Positions 15,359 through 22,682 of a DNA stretch of 64,000 bases are shown one piece after another; positions within the stretch are counted from its first letter, which is position 1, and each line of letters starts with the position of its first letter. Source of the stretch: Candidatus Levyibacteriota bacterium. GTDB lineage: Bacteria; Patescibacteria; Microgenomatia; Levybacterales; UBA12049. The notes beneath the pieces were generated by a model. The model saw only the letters and a program-made list of their open reading frames with translations. It had not been told where the DNA came from and did not search any database. Where the stretch lies: assembly GCA_016186625.1 (NCBI GenBank), contig JACPLG010000003.1:88761-152760 (forward strand), read 5' to 3'. The translations under genes were made by a program, and so were the position numbers.

Positions 15359-16009
15359 CTATTCTGTTATTATGCGGATTCTTGATGAGACAAGATTTGC
15401 CAAGACATTAAGCTGCGATTTCATTTGCACTTGATATAGTCTTGGGCCTCTATCATAAATTAGTGCCGGGGAGATAAACTGATATGTGTCCTTAGTTCCG
15501 TCTCTGGTTACTTCCGAATTCCAAACGGCGTAATTATCGGTTTTATTAAAAAGTCGGACAGATACCTTTCCATTTGCAGTAGGAACATTAATGAATGCTT
15601 CAAAATGTACCTCTTTAATATTTTCGTAGGCGGCTATATCTGCTGTAGTAAGCGCTCCTCCTACATCTGCCCAATCAAGTGATTGATTAGTTCCGGAGCC
15701 AATATTAATATAGTATTCCTTGGAGTCTGTTTTTTTGTTTACCTCTGTGGTAACTGGTTTGGGTGTTGGAGTGGGAGATGGTGTGGCAGTTGGTTCTTGA
15801 GAGATTGAGGGAGTTGCATTAATTATTGTAGCCGGCTCGTGGCTTTTTTTTGATTGAAGAATGAGATAGAAGATTCCGGCAAGTGAGATTAAAATAATTA
15901 TCGAGATTATGGCAAATGCTACTGCTACCCTTTTCTCGTCCCTGTGAAGTTCCTCTTCTTCTTCGTGAAGTTCCTCAAGAATTGAAGAATTGCCTATTTC
16001 TTTTGTCAC
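15359..16009 (-). CDS. membrane-anchored extracytoplasmic protein, unknown
   Basis: A short acidic cytoplasmic start (EELHEEEEELHRDEKR), one membrane helix (VAVAFAIISIIILISLAGIFYLIL), a Pro/Thr linker (TATPSPTPTPKP) and an outer beta-rich domain of about 130 residues (YYINIGSGTNQSLDWADV, VHFEAFINVPTANGKVSVRLFN). The domain resembles a jelly-roll of surface proteins, but I do not recognise a family. It stands alone, at the left border of the box array. Confidence 0.55.
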   Translation of the reverse strand: MTKEIGNSSILEELHEEEEELHRDEKRVAVAFAIISIIILISLAGIFYLILQSKKSHEPATIINATPSISQEPTATPSPTPTPKPVTTEVNKKTDSKEYYINIGSGTNQSLDWADVGGALTTADIAAYENIKEVHFEAFINVPTANGKVSVRLFNKTDNYAVWNSEVTRDGTKDTYQFISPALIYDRGPRLYQVQMKSQLNVLANLVSSRIRIITE

Positions 16010-16066
16010 TTTTTAAGCTTATAAAAGAATTTTTAAAAAGTAAAGAATCCCCTCCGAAAACGGAGT

Positions 16067-16080
16067 GCTATAATTGCCCC
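16067..16080 (+). repeat. box 1
   Basis: GCTATAATTGCCCC; first box of the array, preceded by CGGAGT. It opens copy A of the 106-bp repeat. Confidence 0.9.
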
Positions 16081-16173
16081 AATGAATGATAGAATCTTGC
16101 TTCCCACATTCCAAGTGGGAAGGTACATTCAGACACCAAAAACCCTAAGCACAACTCTGCTACAATTGCCCCA
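16068..16173 (+). repeat. 106-bp direct repeat, copy A
   Basis: Matches 22575-22680 with two differences seen by eye. It runs from one box to the next and encloses the palindrome TTCCCAC-ATTCCAA-GTGGGAA. A mini-frame starts right after the box (ATG at 16082, MNDRILLPTFQV...) and reads into the second box; here TACAAT instead of TATAAT removes the stop seen in copy B. Confidence 0.92.
16159..16172 (+). repeat. box 2 (GCTACAATTGCCCC)
   Basis: One base differs from the consensus within the -10-like core. It ends copy A of the 106-bp repeat and precedes the gene at 16251. Confidence 0.85.
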
Positions 16174-16250
16174 ATTTTCTTGTTGACAATATTTTTCTTT
16201 GGGAGTATGTTGCAAATACAACCTATACAAGAAAGGGGGTGAAGAAATAA

Positions 16251-17012
16251 ATGGGTATTTCACAAACAAAGTGGACTTTGGGAATTGTTGCCATAGTAAT
16301 AATTGCCGTTGCAGCAATTTTTGTCTACCAATCCAAAGTAAGTAACATTCCCTCAACTCAACCAACTTCGCAAGAGTCAACGACAATCGGTAAAATAACT
16401 GATATTACGTTTGTAAATCATATACAGGCAAAGCTACCTGAGCAGGACGTTTTCATTCAAAGTAAGGATGACTCTTCAAAGGTAATACGTGTTGAAGGCG
16501 AAACGGCAAGCGATCCATCAGTATTAGCTCAAACTGTCTATGCGACAGCTGTTGAAACACCGCATGACCCTTTTAAAGTGGGCGACAATCCCTTGGGGCC
16601 TTTTCAAAAAGGTGTTAATCTAGGATTCAACTTAGAAGACTGGCTGGCAGCAACGGGTAAAGGTACGTACAGTGTTGATGGCGATGATGCAGAGCTTTCT
16701 CTCTCATTTACAAACCTTGTGCCAAATAGCACTTATACTGTTTGGTGTTCACGAATCACTTTCCCACCTACTCCAAATGTGGTGGACAGGCCATGTGGTG
16801 CAGCGGATGGCTCAGAGAATGTATTTACAACAGATGAGAATGGGAATGGTTTATTTTCAGTAAAAATGGAACCATTAGAACCAAGCACCAAAGAAACAGT
16901 ATCGGCTATTGCACTTGCTTATCATAGTGATGGAAAAACATACGCGGAAAGTCCTGGCAATTTTGGACTTAACAGCCACGTACAGATTTTCTATCTTTTG
17001 CCGGCACAATAA
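16251..17012 (+). CDS. membrane-anchored extracytoplasmic protein, unknown
   Basis: An N-terminal membrane helix (TLGIVAIVIIAVAAIFVY) and an outer domain of about 220 residues. The outer part has FNLEDWLAATGKGTYSVDGDDAELSLSF, SNSTYTVW-like NSTYTVWCSR and two cysteines (WCSR, RPCGAADG). I do not know the family. An unusually strong ribosome-binding site (AAAGGGGGTGAAG) precedes the ATG. A TTGACA box at 16183 may give it its own promoter. It fills the 1000-bp segment between boxes 2 and 3. Confidence 0.6.
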   Translation: MGISQTKWTLGIVAIVIIAVAAIFVYQSKVSNIPSTQPTSQESTTIGKITDITFVNHIQAKLPEQDVFIQSKDDSSKVIRVEGETASDPSVLAQTVYATAVETPHDPFKVGDNPLGPFQKGVNLGFNLEDWLAATGKGTYSVDGDDAELSLSFTNLVPNSTYTVWCSRITFPPTPNVVDRPCGAADGSENVFTTDENGNGLFSVKMEPLEPSTKETVSAIALAYHSDGKTYAESPGNFGLNSHVQIFYLLPAQ

Positions 17013-17158
17013 TAGTTAGATAGATATCTGTCTCATACCTGTATGTTTATCTAGCCATATATTTTTTTGTGATAAAGTTGGTTACTTCCCTTGCCCTTCA
17101 GGGTGAAACCTTCAGGATGAATCCCTCGAAGTTCAGCATTGCATGAACGAAGTGGGGT

Positions 17159-17172
17159 GCTATAATTGCCCC
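17159..17172 (+). repeat. box 3
   Basis: GCTATAATTGCCCC preceded by CGAAGTGGGGT, the longer form of the box also seen at box 12. A small hairpin GTTCA...TGAAC lies just upstream. Confidence 0.9.
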
Positions 17173-17198
17173 AAAATTTTGCTATCCAAATTACATAG

Positions 17199-17573
17199 CT
17201 AATTTTTATTTAGTTTTTGTCTTTTAATACGAATGCCTGAGAGGGAAATTATAATCAAATTCCCTGAATAATCATTTTTCCTAAGTTTACTTAAGGCAGA
17301 TTTTACAGCTTTATTAATGTAACCAGTAGAAAGTTCGTTTGGGAATCGTAGAATTACAATTCCACTATGAGACCCAAGCGGAAAGTTTAATATGTTTGAA
17401 AATCCTAAGTCAGCGGAAAATAAAACAGCTTTATTACCTTTGGCAAACTTAAATATTTCTATATCTGCCTTGCCTCTTAGGCCATGGTCTCTAACATCAA
17501 ATACATTAAATCCTAGATTCGAGAGTACATTTGCTAAAGATTTGTGAAGATCCTCATCTATTAAGGCATTCAT
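17199..17573 (-). CDS. DUF5615 PIN-like toxin
   Basis: A 124-residue PIN-like protein of the DUF5615 group: N-terminal LIDEDLHKSLANVLSNLGFNVFDVRDHGL with the acidic pair ExD, then AVLFSADLGFSNILNFP with the second acidic centre, and GIVILRFPN. Members are presumed RNases of type II toxin-antitoxin systems. Its start overlaps the stop of the DUF433 gene, the usual partner and order. Confidence 0.85.
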   Translation of the reverse strand: MNALIDEDLHKSLANVLSNLGFNVFDVRDHGLRGKADIEIFKFAKGNKAVLFSADLGFSNILNFPLGSHSGIVILRFPNELSTGYINKAVKSALSKLRKNDYSGNLIIISLSGIRIKRQKLNKN

Positions 17574-17797
17574 CTGAGGGCGACTTCTTCTTCCTCAACA
17601 AGTTTTGTGGCGTACTTTAAAGCCGCTAAGACTTGCTGGCGAGTAAGTTCGTACTCTTTCATAACCTCATCTACGCTCATCCCTCCGGCAATTTTACCCA
17701 CAACCACGTCAACCGGTACGCGCGTTTTTTCAATAATTGGTTTTCCAAAACGTACTTTTGGATCAACAATAATATGTGGAAAAATTTGCTTTTTCAT
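17570..17797 (-). CDS. DUF433 antitoxin
   Basis: DUF433 protein with IIVDPKVRFGKPIIEKTRVPV, VVVGKIAGGMSVDEVMKEYELTRQQV and a C-terminal helix. It is the DNA-binding antitoxin partner of DUF5615 proteins. I start it at 17797 (MKKQIFPHI) because an extended -10 box TGCTATACT ends 9 bases before it, which fits a leaderless message; the longer frame upstream would cross that promoter and the phd-like gene. Confidence 0.85.
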   Translation of the reverse strand: MKKQIFPHIIVDPKVRFGKPIIEKTRVPVDVVVGKIAGGMSVDEVMKEYELTRQQVLAALKYATKLVEEEEVALR

Positions 17798-17819
17798 ACG
17801 ACCACTAGTATAGCATAAC

Positions 17820-17972
17820 TTAATCATGGTTTTTTCTTTGCATTTTTGCACTAGTTAAAATAACGACAGGTTTTCCTGATCGAGTGATTAAAACCTTTTT
17901 GTTTCCATAAAATACCTCGTTTATTATTTCAGAAAAATTTTGTCGAGCCTGTTTTGCTGTTACCGTTTTCAC
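17820..17972 (-). CDS. short Phd/YefM-type antitoxin
   Basis: A 50-residue frame with a GTG start: VKTVTAKQARQNFSEIIN, then VFYGNKKVLITRSGKPVVIL and a short basic end. This is the Phd/YefM DNA-binding fold, truncated after the beta hairpin; the toxin-binding C-terminal helix is missing or very short. There is no toxin directly next to it other than the DUF433/DUF5615 pair 22 bases downstream. It could be an orphan antitoxin or the remnant of a lost module. It was found by reading the minus strand of the gap. Confidence 0.75.
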   Translation of the reverse strand: MKTVTAKQARQNFSEIINEVFYGNKKVLITRSGKPVVILTSAKMQRKNHD

Positions 17973-18022
17973 ATCCTGATTTTATTTAACGCGATTACAA
18001 AAAAAGTTATAGAGTTATCTCT

Positions 18023-18036
18023 GCTATAATTGCCCC
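18023..18036 (+). repeat. box 4, also promoter of the SDR gene
   Basis: CTGCTATAATTGCCCC with TATAAT at 18025-18030, 7 bases before the ATG at 18038. There is no ribosome-binding site, so the message would be leaderless. Confidence 0.9.
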
Positions 18037-18037
18037 A

Positions 18038-18712
18038 ATGGATTTGGACAATAAAAGTGTGGTAATAGTTGGCGCCTCAAGCGGTTTGGGCAAAGCTTTG
18101 GCTAAACTTTTGTCCAAAGAGGGCACAAACTTATTTCTTATCTCAAGAAAAGTCGCCTTATCAAATATTCCCTCCGCTATAAAAATTGCTGCTGATGTAA
18201 GAAAAGCCGAAAATATAAAAATAGCATTTGAGGAAATTGACAAACACACAGGTAGCATAGATCTTCTAATCAATTGTGCAGGCATAGGTCTTTTAAAAGA
18301 TTTAAGGGAATCGACAATAGAGGAAATAAATGATGTTATTGATACGGATTTAAAAGGGGCAATTTACGTAGCTCAGGAAGTTTATAAAAGAATGGCGGAG
18401 AAAGGATCGGGACATATCATAAATATTGTCTCTACTTCGGGACTCCGAGCCAGACCCATGGAGACAGTTTATTGCGCTGCAAAATGGGGACTTCGGGGAT
18501 TTACAGAAAGTCTCCAAGTCGCTGGAGAAGAAACAGGAGTTAAGGTAACCGGAGTCTATCCGGGCGGAATGAAATCTGAAAATTTCTGGAAAATAACTCC
18601 AGGAAAAGATATAAGCGGCTTTATGGACCAAAATGAAGTCGCCCAAAAGATTATAGATTTAATCAAGGGGGATTACCAAAAAGAAGTAACAATAGAGCGT
18701 CCCAAAAAATAA
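18038..18712 (+). CDS. short-chain dehydrogenase/reductase (SDR)
   Basis: A classical SDR of 224 residues: nucleotide-binding IVGASSGLGKALAKLLS at the N-terminus, NCAGIG near 79, catalytic Ser in NIVSTSGL, and Tyr/Lys in YCAAKWG. It ends with the usual substrate-loop helix (YPGGMKSENFWK). It uses NAD(P)H to reduce or oxidise a carbonyl/alcohol; the substrate is not evident. The start codon lies directly after box 4. Sole gene of its 697-bp segment. Confidence 0.9.
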   Translation: MDLDNKSVVIVGASSGLGKALAKLLSKEGTNLFLISRKVALSNIPSAIKIAADVRKAENIKIAFEEIDKHTGSIDLLINCAGIGLLKDLRESTIEEINDVIDTDLKGAIYVAQEVYKRMAEKGSGHIINIVSTSGLRARPMETVYCAAKWGLRGFTESLQVAGEETGVKVTGVYPGGMKSENFWKITPGKDISGFMDQNEVAQKIIDLIKGDYQKEVTIERPKK

Positions 18713-18719
18713 CTTCTCT

Positions 18720-18733
18720 GCTATAATTGCCCC
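18720..18733 (+). repeat. box 5
   Basis: GCTATAATTGCCCC directly after the SDR stop codon. No gene starts behind it; the following 118 bases are non-coding. Confidence 0.9.
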
Positions 18734-18851
18734 ATTTATCCTTAGCCTCAAAAGGTCTCACCTTGCAAGGCTAAAACTCCATCGTCTAGTCTACGGTCTT
18801 ATCTTCCATGGATTAATTCAATGATTTAAATCATTGAAGTTTTCAGCTTCT
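18734..18851. repeat. non-coding segment with two palindromes
   Basis: Between boxes 5 and 6 there is no gene. It holds a nested hairpin, TTAGCCT ... AGGCTAA with inner AAGGT/ACCTT (18742-18774), and a perfect 22-bp palindrome TTCAATGATTT/AAATCATTGAA (18817-18838). The layout parallels the non-coding segment between boxes 12 and 13. Confidence 0.75.
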
Positions 18852-18865
18852 GCTATAATTGCCCC
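18852..18865 (+). repeat. box 6, also promoter of the next gene
   Basis: CTGCTATAATTGCCCC ends exactly at the base before the ATG at 18866; TATAAT lies 6 bases upstream of the start. Confidence 0.9.
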
Positions 18866-19588
18866 ATGGACTCAGGAGATTTTCAGAGACGTTTTGAACA
18901 AGCACACAAACTCCTCACCCAGGAGACAACCAACCGAGAGAAATTTGAGGGAGTACGAACTTTGATAAAAGGTTATAATCCCAAAGTTGACAGCGCTTTA
19001 GAAAAAGTCTCCGGTGCTTTGTCTGATCTTGAAAAGCTTAAGGAAGGAGAAATAATTGAACTTAGCGCTCAACATTTACCCGAAAATTCGGAAGAAGAGA
19101 AGGAAAGAAAAAAGAAACTTTTAGCTTTTATTCGTTATTGGAAAGATTTAACTTCAGAAGTTGAAAGAGTTAGAAATGAGCTTTCTTCGCAAAACAACCA
19201 AAGCCCGTCCCAACAAGTCTCTGCTTTTGGAAAAATTGTCAAACTTGCAAAAGGACCATTTGGGGCAGTTACAATTGCTGCAGTTGCTATCGTTGCCGTA
19301 CTGGGATTTATTAATTTTCAAAAACCACCGGAAACGGTTCAGAATCAAGCGATCGATGAAAGTCCAAAACAAAAGATCCAAGTTATTGTAGTAGATGACA
19401 AAAAAATTCCTTTAAGCGAAGTTAGATCTGCAACTGGGAGTGAATGTGAAGGAAAAGCCCATTACCATGCAAGGGAGAATGGTGTTGCTGTGGCAATTGA
19501 TGGAACGCAAGTCGTTGATCCAAATCCAACAAGCTGCGGCTATGGAAAAGTGGAAGAAGTTAAGATTGAAGAAATAGAACAACCCTAA
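18866..19588 (+). CDS. membrane protein with helical cytoplasmic and small outer domain, unknown
   Basis: About 125 helical, charged residues (coiled-coil-like, SEEEKERKKKLLAFIRYWKDL), one membrane helix (GAVTIAAVAIVAVLGFINF), and a C-terminal outer part with GSECEGKAHYHARENGVAVAIDG and DPNPTSCGYGKVEEV. The two cysteines and histidines of the outer part look conserved-type, but I do not know the family. The start codon immediately follows box 6, so it is probably leaderless. Confidence 0.6.
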   Translation: MDSGDFQRRFEQAHKLLTQETTNREKFEGVRTLIKGYNPKVDSALEKVSGALSDLEKLKEGEIIELSAQHLPENSEEEKERKKKLLAFIRYWKDLTSEVERVRNELSSQNNQSPSQQVSAFGKIVKLAKGPFGAVTIAAVAIVAVLGFINFQKPPETVQNQAIDESPKQKIQVIVVDDKKIPLSEVRSATGSECEGKAHYHARENGVAVAIDGTQVVDPNPTSCGYGKVEEVKIEEIEQP

Positions 19589-19608
19589 ACTTCTGCTATA
19601 ATTTATGT

Positions 19609-20184
19609 ATGGCAGTAACATCTACAATGCTTCCGCTTGGCACAAAGGCACCGGATTTTAGTTTACCTGATGTTGTTTCAAATAAAACTGTAAACCTTGA
19701 AATCTTTAACGATAAAAAAGCACTTCTTGTTATGTTCATTTGTCGCCATTGTCCATATGTAAAACATGTCCAAAATGAAATAGCAAAAATCGGAAAAGAT
19801 TATGAGGATAAAGATTTGGGGATTGTCGCAATTAGTGCAAATGATGTTTCGGTTTATCCTGAAGACGGGCCGCAAAGTTTGAAAGAAATGGCAGATGAGT
19901 TAGGGTTTACTTTTCCCTATTTATATGATGAAGCACAAGAGGTTGCAAAAGCATACACTGCAGCTTGTACTCCGGATTTGTTTTTGTTCGATCATGATAG
20001 AAAATTAGTTTATAGAGGACAACTCGATGGGAGTCGGCCAGGCAATAACGAACCTGTAACTGGAAAAGATATAAGAGCGGCAATTGATGCGGTGCTTAAT
20101 GATAGTGAAGTTTCAAAAGGCCAAAAACCGAGCATGGGCTGCAGCATTAAATGGAAGATCGGTAATGAACCTTCGTATTTCTAA
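19609..20184 (+). CDS. thioredoxin-fold peroxiredoxin-like protein
   Basis: AhpC/TSA-type fold close to the PRX_like1 group: PLGTKAPDFSLPDV, the CxxC in FICRHCPYVKHV, IVAISANDVSVYPEDGP, and ACTPDLFLFDHDRKLVYRGQLDGSRPGN. It probably reduces disulfides or peroxides in the cytoplasm; there is no signal peptide. TATAAT (19597-19602, in CTGCTATAATTTATG) ends 6 bases before the ATG; this looks like a box whose TGCCCC half was lost. Confidence 0.88.
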   Translation: MAVTSTMLPLGTKAPDFSLPDVVSNKTVNLEIFNDKKALLVMFICRHCPYVKHVQNEIAKIGKDYEDKDLGIVAISANDVSVYPEDGPQSLKEMADELGFTFPYLYDEAQEVAKAYTAACTPDLFLFDHDRKLVYRGQLDGSRPGNNEPVTGKDIRAAIDAVLNDSEVSKGQKPSMGCSIKWKIGNEPSYF

Positions 20185-20193
20185 AGAACTAAT

Positions 20194-20955
20194 TTATTTG
20201 TATTTTTTAATCAGTCCTTCAAAAGCGCGGAGCACTTCAAGAGGAGTTACGAAAACTATAGTGTTACTTTTGTCGGATGATAATTCCGAAAGAGTCTGCA
20301 GAGTACGGACGTGGAGACCTCCTGTAGTTTTGGCAAGCCTTCCAGCTGCAATAGCAATATTTTCCGCTGCTGCTTTTTCTCCTTCAGCCCGAATAACAAT
20401 TGCCCGGCGCTCCCTTTCTGCTTCAGCCTGGCGTGCTATAACTCTTTTCATCTCTTCTGGCAAAATAATATCTTTTAACTCCACTGACTCTACCTTAATA
20501 CCCCATGGATCTGTAGCCCTATCTATAATTGTCTGAATTTTTTTGGCAACTTGATCGCGCTTTGAGAGTAAATCGTCAAGAGAAGTTTCTCCAATTACAT
20601 TTCTCATAGTTGTTTGAGCCAGCTGGGACACTGCATAAAAGAAATCCTCTACCTGCAAAACCGCCTTTTTTGCCTGATCTACGCGGTAATAAATGACAGC
20701 ATTAACGCGGGCTGAAACATTATCCCGAGTGATTGCTTCCTGATCCGGAACGTCTACTGCCTTTACCCTGATGTCAATTCTTTGCCAGCCTTCTATAATA
20801 GGCCAAACAATTCTCCATCCGGGAACCATCTCGTCTCGAAATTTTCCAAAGCGGAAGCGGACTCCGCGCTCATATTGATTAACCTGTTTTATAGAGGGAA
20901 TAAGAATTACCAAGAAAAAGATAATAATCCCAAGTGAAAAGACTGCAAAATCCAT
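20194..20955 (-). CDS. slipin (stomatin/SPFH family) membrane protein
   Basis: An N-terminal membrane helix (VFSLGIIIFFLVILIPSI), then the SPFH/Band 7 domain: QYERGVRFRFGKFRDEMVPGW, VDVPDQEAITRDNVSARVNAV and a long Ala/Glu helix (KRVIARQAEAERERRAIVIRA). The C-terminal FVTPLEVLRAFEGL is typical for slipins. These proteins form membrane scaffolds; here no NfeD protease partner is adjacent. It is convergent with the thioredoxin-like gene, 9 bases away. Confidence 0.9.
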   Translation of the reverse strand: MDFAVFSLGIIIFFLVILIPSIKQVNQYERGVRFRFGKFRDEMVPGWRIVWPIIEGWQRIDIRVKAVDVPDQEAITRDNVSARVNAVIYYRVDQAKKAVLQVEDFFYAVSQLAQTTMRNVIGETSLDDLLSKRDQVAKKIQTIIDRATDPWGIKVESVELKDIILPEEMKRVIARQAEAERERRAIVIRAEGEKAAAENIAIAAGRLAKTTGGLHVRTLQTLSELSSDKSNTIVFVTPLEVLRAFEGLIKKYK

Positions 20956-21027
20956 TTGGGAAGTATATTACATCAAAACATTTACATTATCAAATTAAGA
21001 AAACAGATTTTGAAATTTCTATTCTCT

Positions 21028-21041
21028 GCTATAATTGCCCC
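21028..21041 (+). repeat. box 8
   Basis: GCTATAATTGCCCC lying between two minus-strand genes, so it cannot serve either as promoter. (The degenerate site at 19594 counts as box 7.). Confidence 0.9.
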
Positions 21042-21044
21042 GGT

Positions 21045-21482
21045 TTATTGCTTTATATACCTTTCTATTTCTTTTAGAAAATCATCCGGTGTTAGAATTT
21101 CTATTTGACGAAAGGTTTTCAATGTTAATAAATCACTATCTCCTGTTACAATAAAGCCAGATTTACCTTCAATTGCTGCTTCAAGTACTCTATTGTCGTC
21201 CTCATCTTCAAGGATATAAATAATTTCATCTGGATGGATAATTTTAAAATGTTTTTTTATGATTTTTTCTAACTGCTTGACTCTGATCAGCTCAAAATTA
21301 AATTTTTTGGTTAAAGTTTCTGTTAATTCAGCAAGGAGCACTGGAGAACTTATCCCAATAATTTGTTTTTCTAAAATGAGGCTATAAACTTGTTCTGGTT
21401 TTCCGCCAAATACTAGAGCGGAGATAATAACATTTGTGTCGAGGACTGCTTTAGGAGGCTTTTTTACCATGCCTAAATTCAT
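21045..21482 (-). CDS. PIN-domain toxin (COG1569 type)
   Basis: A PIN-domain RNase of the putative toxin-antitoxin family: AVLDTNVIISALVFGGKPEQVYSL, SSPVLLAELTETLTKKF, LEDEDDNRVLEAAIEGKSGFIVTGDSDLL. The four acidic residues (DTN, E, ED-x-D, D-x-D) are present. It overlaps the ribbon-helix-helix antitoxin gene by about 32 bases in the usual order, antitoxin first. Confidence 0.88.
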   Translation of the reverse strand: MNLGMVKKPPKAVLDTNVIISALVFGGKPEQVYSLILEKQIIGISSPVLLAELTETLTKKFNFELIRVKQLEKIIKKHFKIIHPDEIIYILEDEDDNRVLEAAIEGKSGFIVTGDSDLLTLKTFRQIEILTPDDFLKEIERYIKQ

Positions 21483-21702
21483 AAACGATCTTATTTACTT
21501 CCTTTTCGCTTTTAATCCCCATTTTTTTACCAACTTTTTTGCCATAGTCTAAAAGATCATTCCATTCCTGCCTGTCTTGCAAATAAACTCTTAAAGCCTC
21601 ACGAATTAGCTCGCTTCTGTTGCGATATTCTTTTTTAGCAAGAATGTCTACTCTTTTGACTAAGTCTTTTGGAAGAGCAATGTTTAATGTTTGTGTTGCC
21701 AT
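21451..21702 (-). CDS. ribbon-helix-helix antitoxin (CopG type)
   Basis: A short N-terminal beta strand TQTLNIALP, then KDLVKRVDILAKKEYRNRSELIREALRVYL, the ribbon-helix-helix DNA-binding fold. The C-terminal part (EWNDLLDYGKKVGKKMG) binds the PIN partner. I take the ATG at 21702 because a full promoter ends 8 bases upstream; a TTG six bases earlier is possible. Confidence 0.87.
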   Translation of the reverse strand: MATQTLNIALPKDLVKRVDILAKKEYRNRSELIREALRVYLQDRQEWNDLLDYGKKVGKKMGIKSEKEVNKIVYEFRHGKKAS

Positions 21703-21710
21703 ATACAAAT

Positions 21711-21739
21711 ATTGTATGTAATTGATATATCTTTGTCAA
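21711..21739 (-). promoter_or_regulatory. promoter of the RHH/PIN module
   Basis: On the minus strand TTGACA, 17 bases, TACAAT; the ATG follows 8 bases after the -10 box, consistent with leaderless or near-leaderless transcription. Confidence 0.75.
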
Positions 21740-21758
21740 CACTCAAAAACCATCATCT

Positions 21759-21772
21759 GCTATAATTGCCCC
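21759..21772 (+). repeat. box 9
   Basis: GCTATAATTGCCCC, 87 bases before the BrnT-like gene, which has its own better-placed promoter. Confidence 0.9.
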
Positions 21773-21822
21773 AAATTGCAAACAGCCCATTTTGCACTAT
21801 TTAATCTCCCAGAATAATTGTA

Positions 21823-21850
21823 TTGACAAAGTATGTACAGTTAGTATAAT
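21823..21850 (+). promoter_or_regulatory. promoter of the BrnT-like/CopG module
   Basis: TTGACA (21823-21828), 16-base spacer, TATAAT (21845-21850); the GTG start is at 21857, 6 bases after the -10 box, so the message is probably leaderless. Confidence 0.85.
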
Positions 21851-21856
21851 ATGTAA

Positions 21857-22138
21857 GTGAAATATAAGTTTGATTATTCGCTAGAGAAAGATTTAATTCT
21901 TAAAGAATCAAGAGGTGTTAGCTTTAGAGAAGTAATTCAAGCATACAGAACTGGGAAAAAGCTTGCTGACTATGAAAACAAAAGCAAAAAACACCCTAAT
22001 CAAAGACTTTTAATTGTTAATATCAAAGGCTATGCATACGTTACGCCATATGTTATAGATGAAAAAAGGAAAAGAGTATTTTTAAAAACTGTATATCCAA
22101 GCAGCAAATTAACTAAGGAGTACATAAAAAAATTATGA
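21857..22138 (+). CDS. BrnT-like toxin
   Basis: A 93-residue protein resembling BrnT/DUF4258 RNase toxins: KYKFDYSLEKDLILKESRGVSFREVIQA at the start, HPNQRLLIVNIKGYAYVTPYVID in the middle, and RVFLKTVYPSSKLTKEYIKKL at the end. It starts with GTG 6 bases after a perfect -10 box. The stop overlaps the antitoxin start (ATGA), toxin first as in brnTA. Confidence 0.8.
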   Translation: MKYKFDYSLEKDLILKESRGVSFREVIQAYRTGKKLADYENKSKKHPNQRLLIVNIKGYAYVTPYVIDEKRKRVFLKTVYPSSKLTKEYIKKL

Positions 22139-22443
22139 AAAAGAAAAAATTTGATCCATTTAAAAATCTTAAACTAGATAAATACGAACAGGAAATAGAA
22201 GATGCTCTTGAAAGAGAGGAATTTGTTCCTGTAGAAGACTCTTCGGAAATTAATAAAATATTGACAGAGGCTGCAAAAAATTATACCGAGCTTGAAAACA
22301 GCAAGAGTATAACTTTAAGAATTAAAAATATAGATCTAATAAAATTAAAAGCAAAAGCCGCAAGAAATAAAATTCCCTATCAGACTCTTATAAATTTACT
22401 TATAAAAGAATACACAGAAGGCAAAACAAAAATATCATTGTAA
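22135..22443 (+). CDS. CopG/BrnA-like antitoxin
   Basis: The first 60 residues are acidic and probably wrap the toxin; the C-terminal part SKSITLRIKNIDLIKLKAKAARNKIPYQTLINLLIKEY is a ribbon-helix-helix DNA-binding domain. The gene overlaps brnT-like by four bases. Partner assignment rests on gene order and fold. Confidence 0.8.
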   Translation: MKKKKFDPFKNLKLDKYEQEIEDALEREEFVPVEDSSEINKILTEAAKNYTELENSKSITLRIKNIDLIKLKAKAARNKIPYQTLINLLIKEYTEGKTKISL

Positions 22444-22573
22444 ATTCCTCAATTCTCATAGTTTGAAAAGGTGAGGGGTGCTTGCCCTGTTTACCCTGAA
22501 CACTTGGAGGGAGCAATGCCGAAGGGTTTACGCAGAGCGAAAGTGGGGTGCTTGCCCTGAGCAATGCCGAAGG
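22444..22573. repeat. decayed box-like repeats
   Basis: No gene is seen. GGGGTGCTTGCCCTG occurs at about 22475 and 22548, and AGCAATGCCGAAGG at about 22512 and 22560. GGGGTGCT-TGCCC looks like the long box form (GGGGTGCTATAATTGCCCC) with ATAAT removed, so this may be a pile of decayed boxes. Confidence 0.5.
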
Positions 22574-22587
22574 ACTATAATTGCCCC
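22574..22587 (+). repeat. box 10 (ACTATAATTGCCCC)
   Basis: First base differs. It opens copy B of the 106-bp repeat. Confidence 0.87.
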
Positions 22588-22680
22588 AATGAATAATAGA
22601 ATCTTGCTTCCCACATTCCAAGTGGGAAGGTACATTCAGACACCAAAAACCCTAAGCACAACTCTGCTATAATTGCCCCA
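22575..22680 (+). repeat. 106-bp direct repeat, copy B
   Basis: Matches 16068-16173 except for two bases. Bounded by boxes 10 and 11. The mini-frame starting at 22589 reads MNNRILLPTFQVGRYIQTPK and ends LSTTLL with the TAA inside the TATAAT of the next box. Confidence 0.92.
22666..22679 (+). repeat. box 11
   Basis: GCTATAATTGCCCC, just beyond the 3' end of the minus-strand hicA gene, therefore not its promoter. Confidence 0.9.
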
Positions 22681-22682
22681 GA

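Noticed and set aside
22444..22573. A short gene in the long open frame across 22400-22670
   Set aside because: The frame is made of repeated box-like DNA and reads through a box; no family resemblance.
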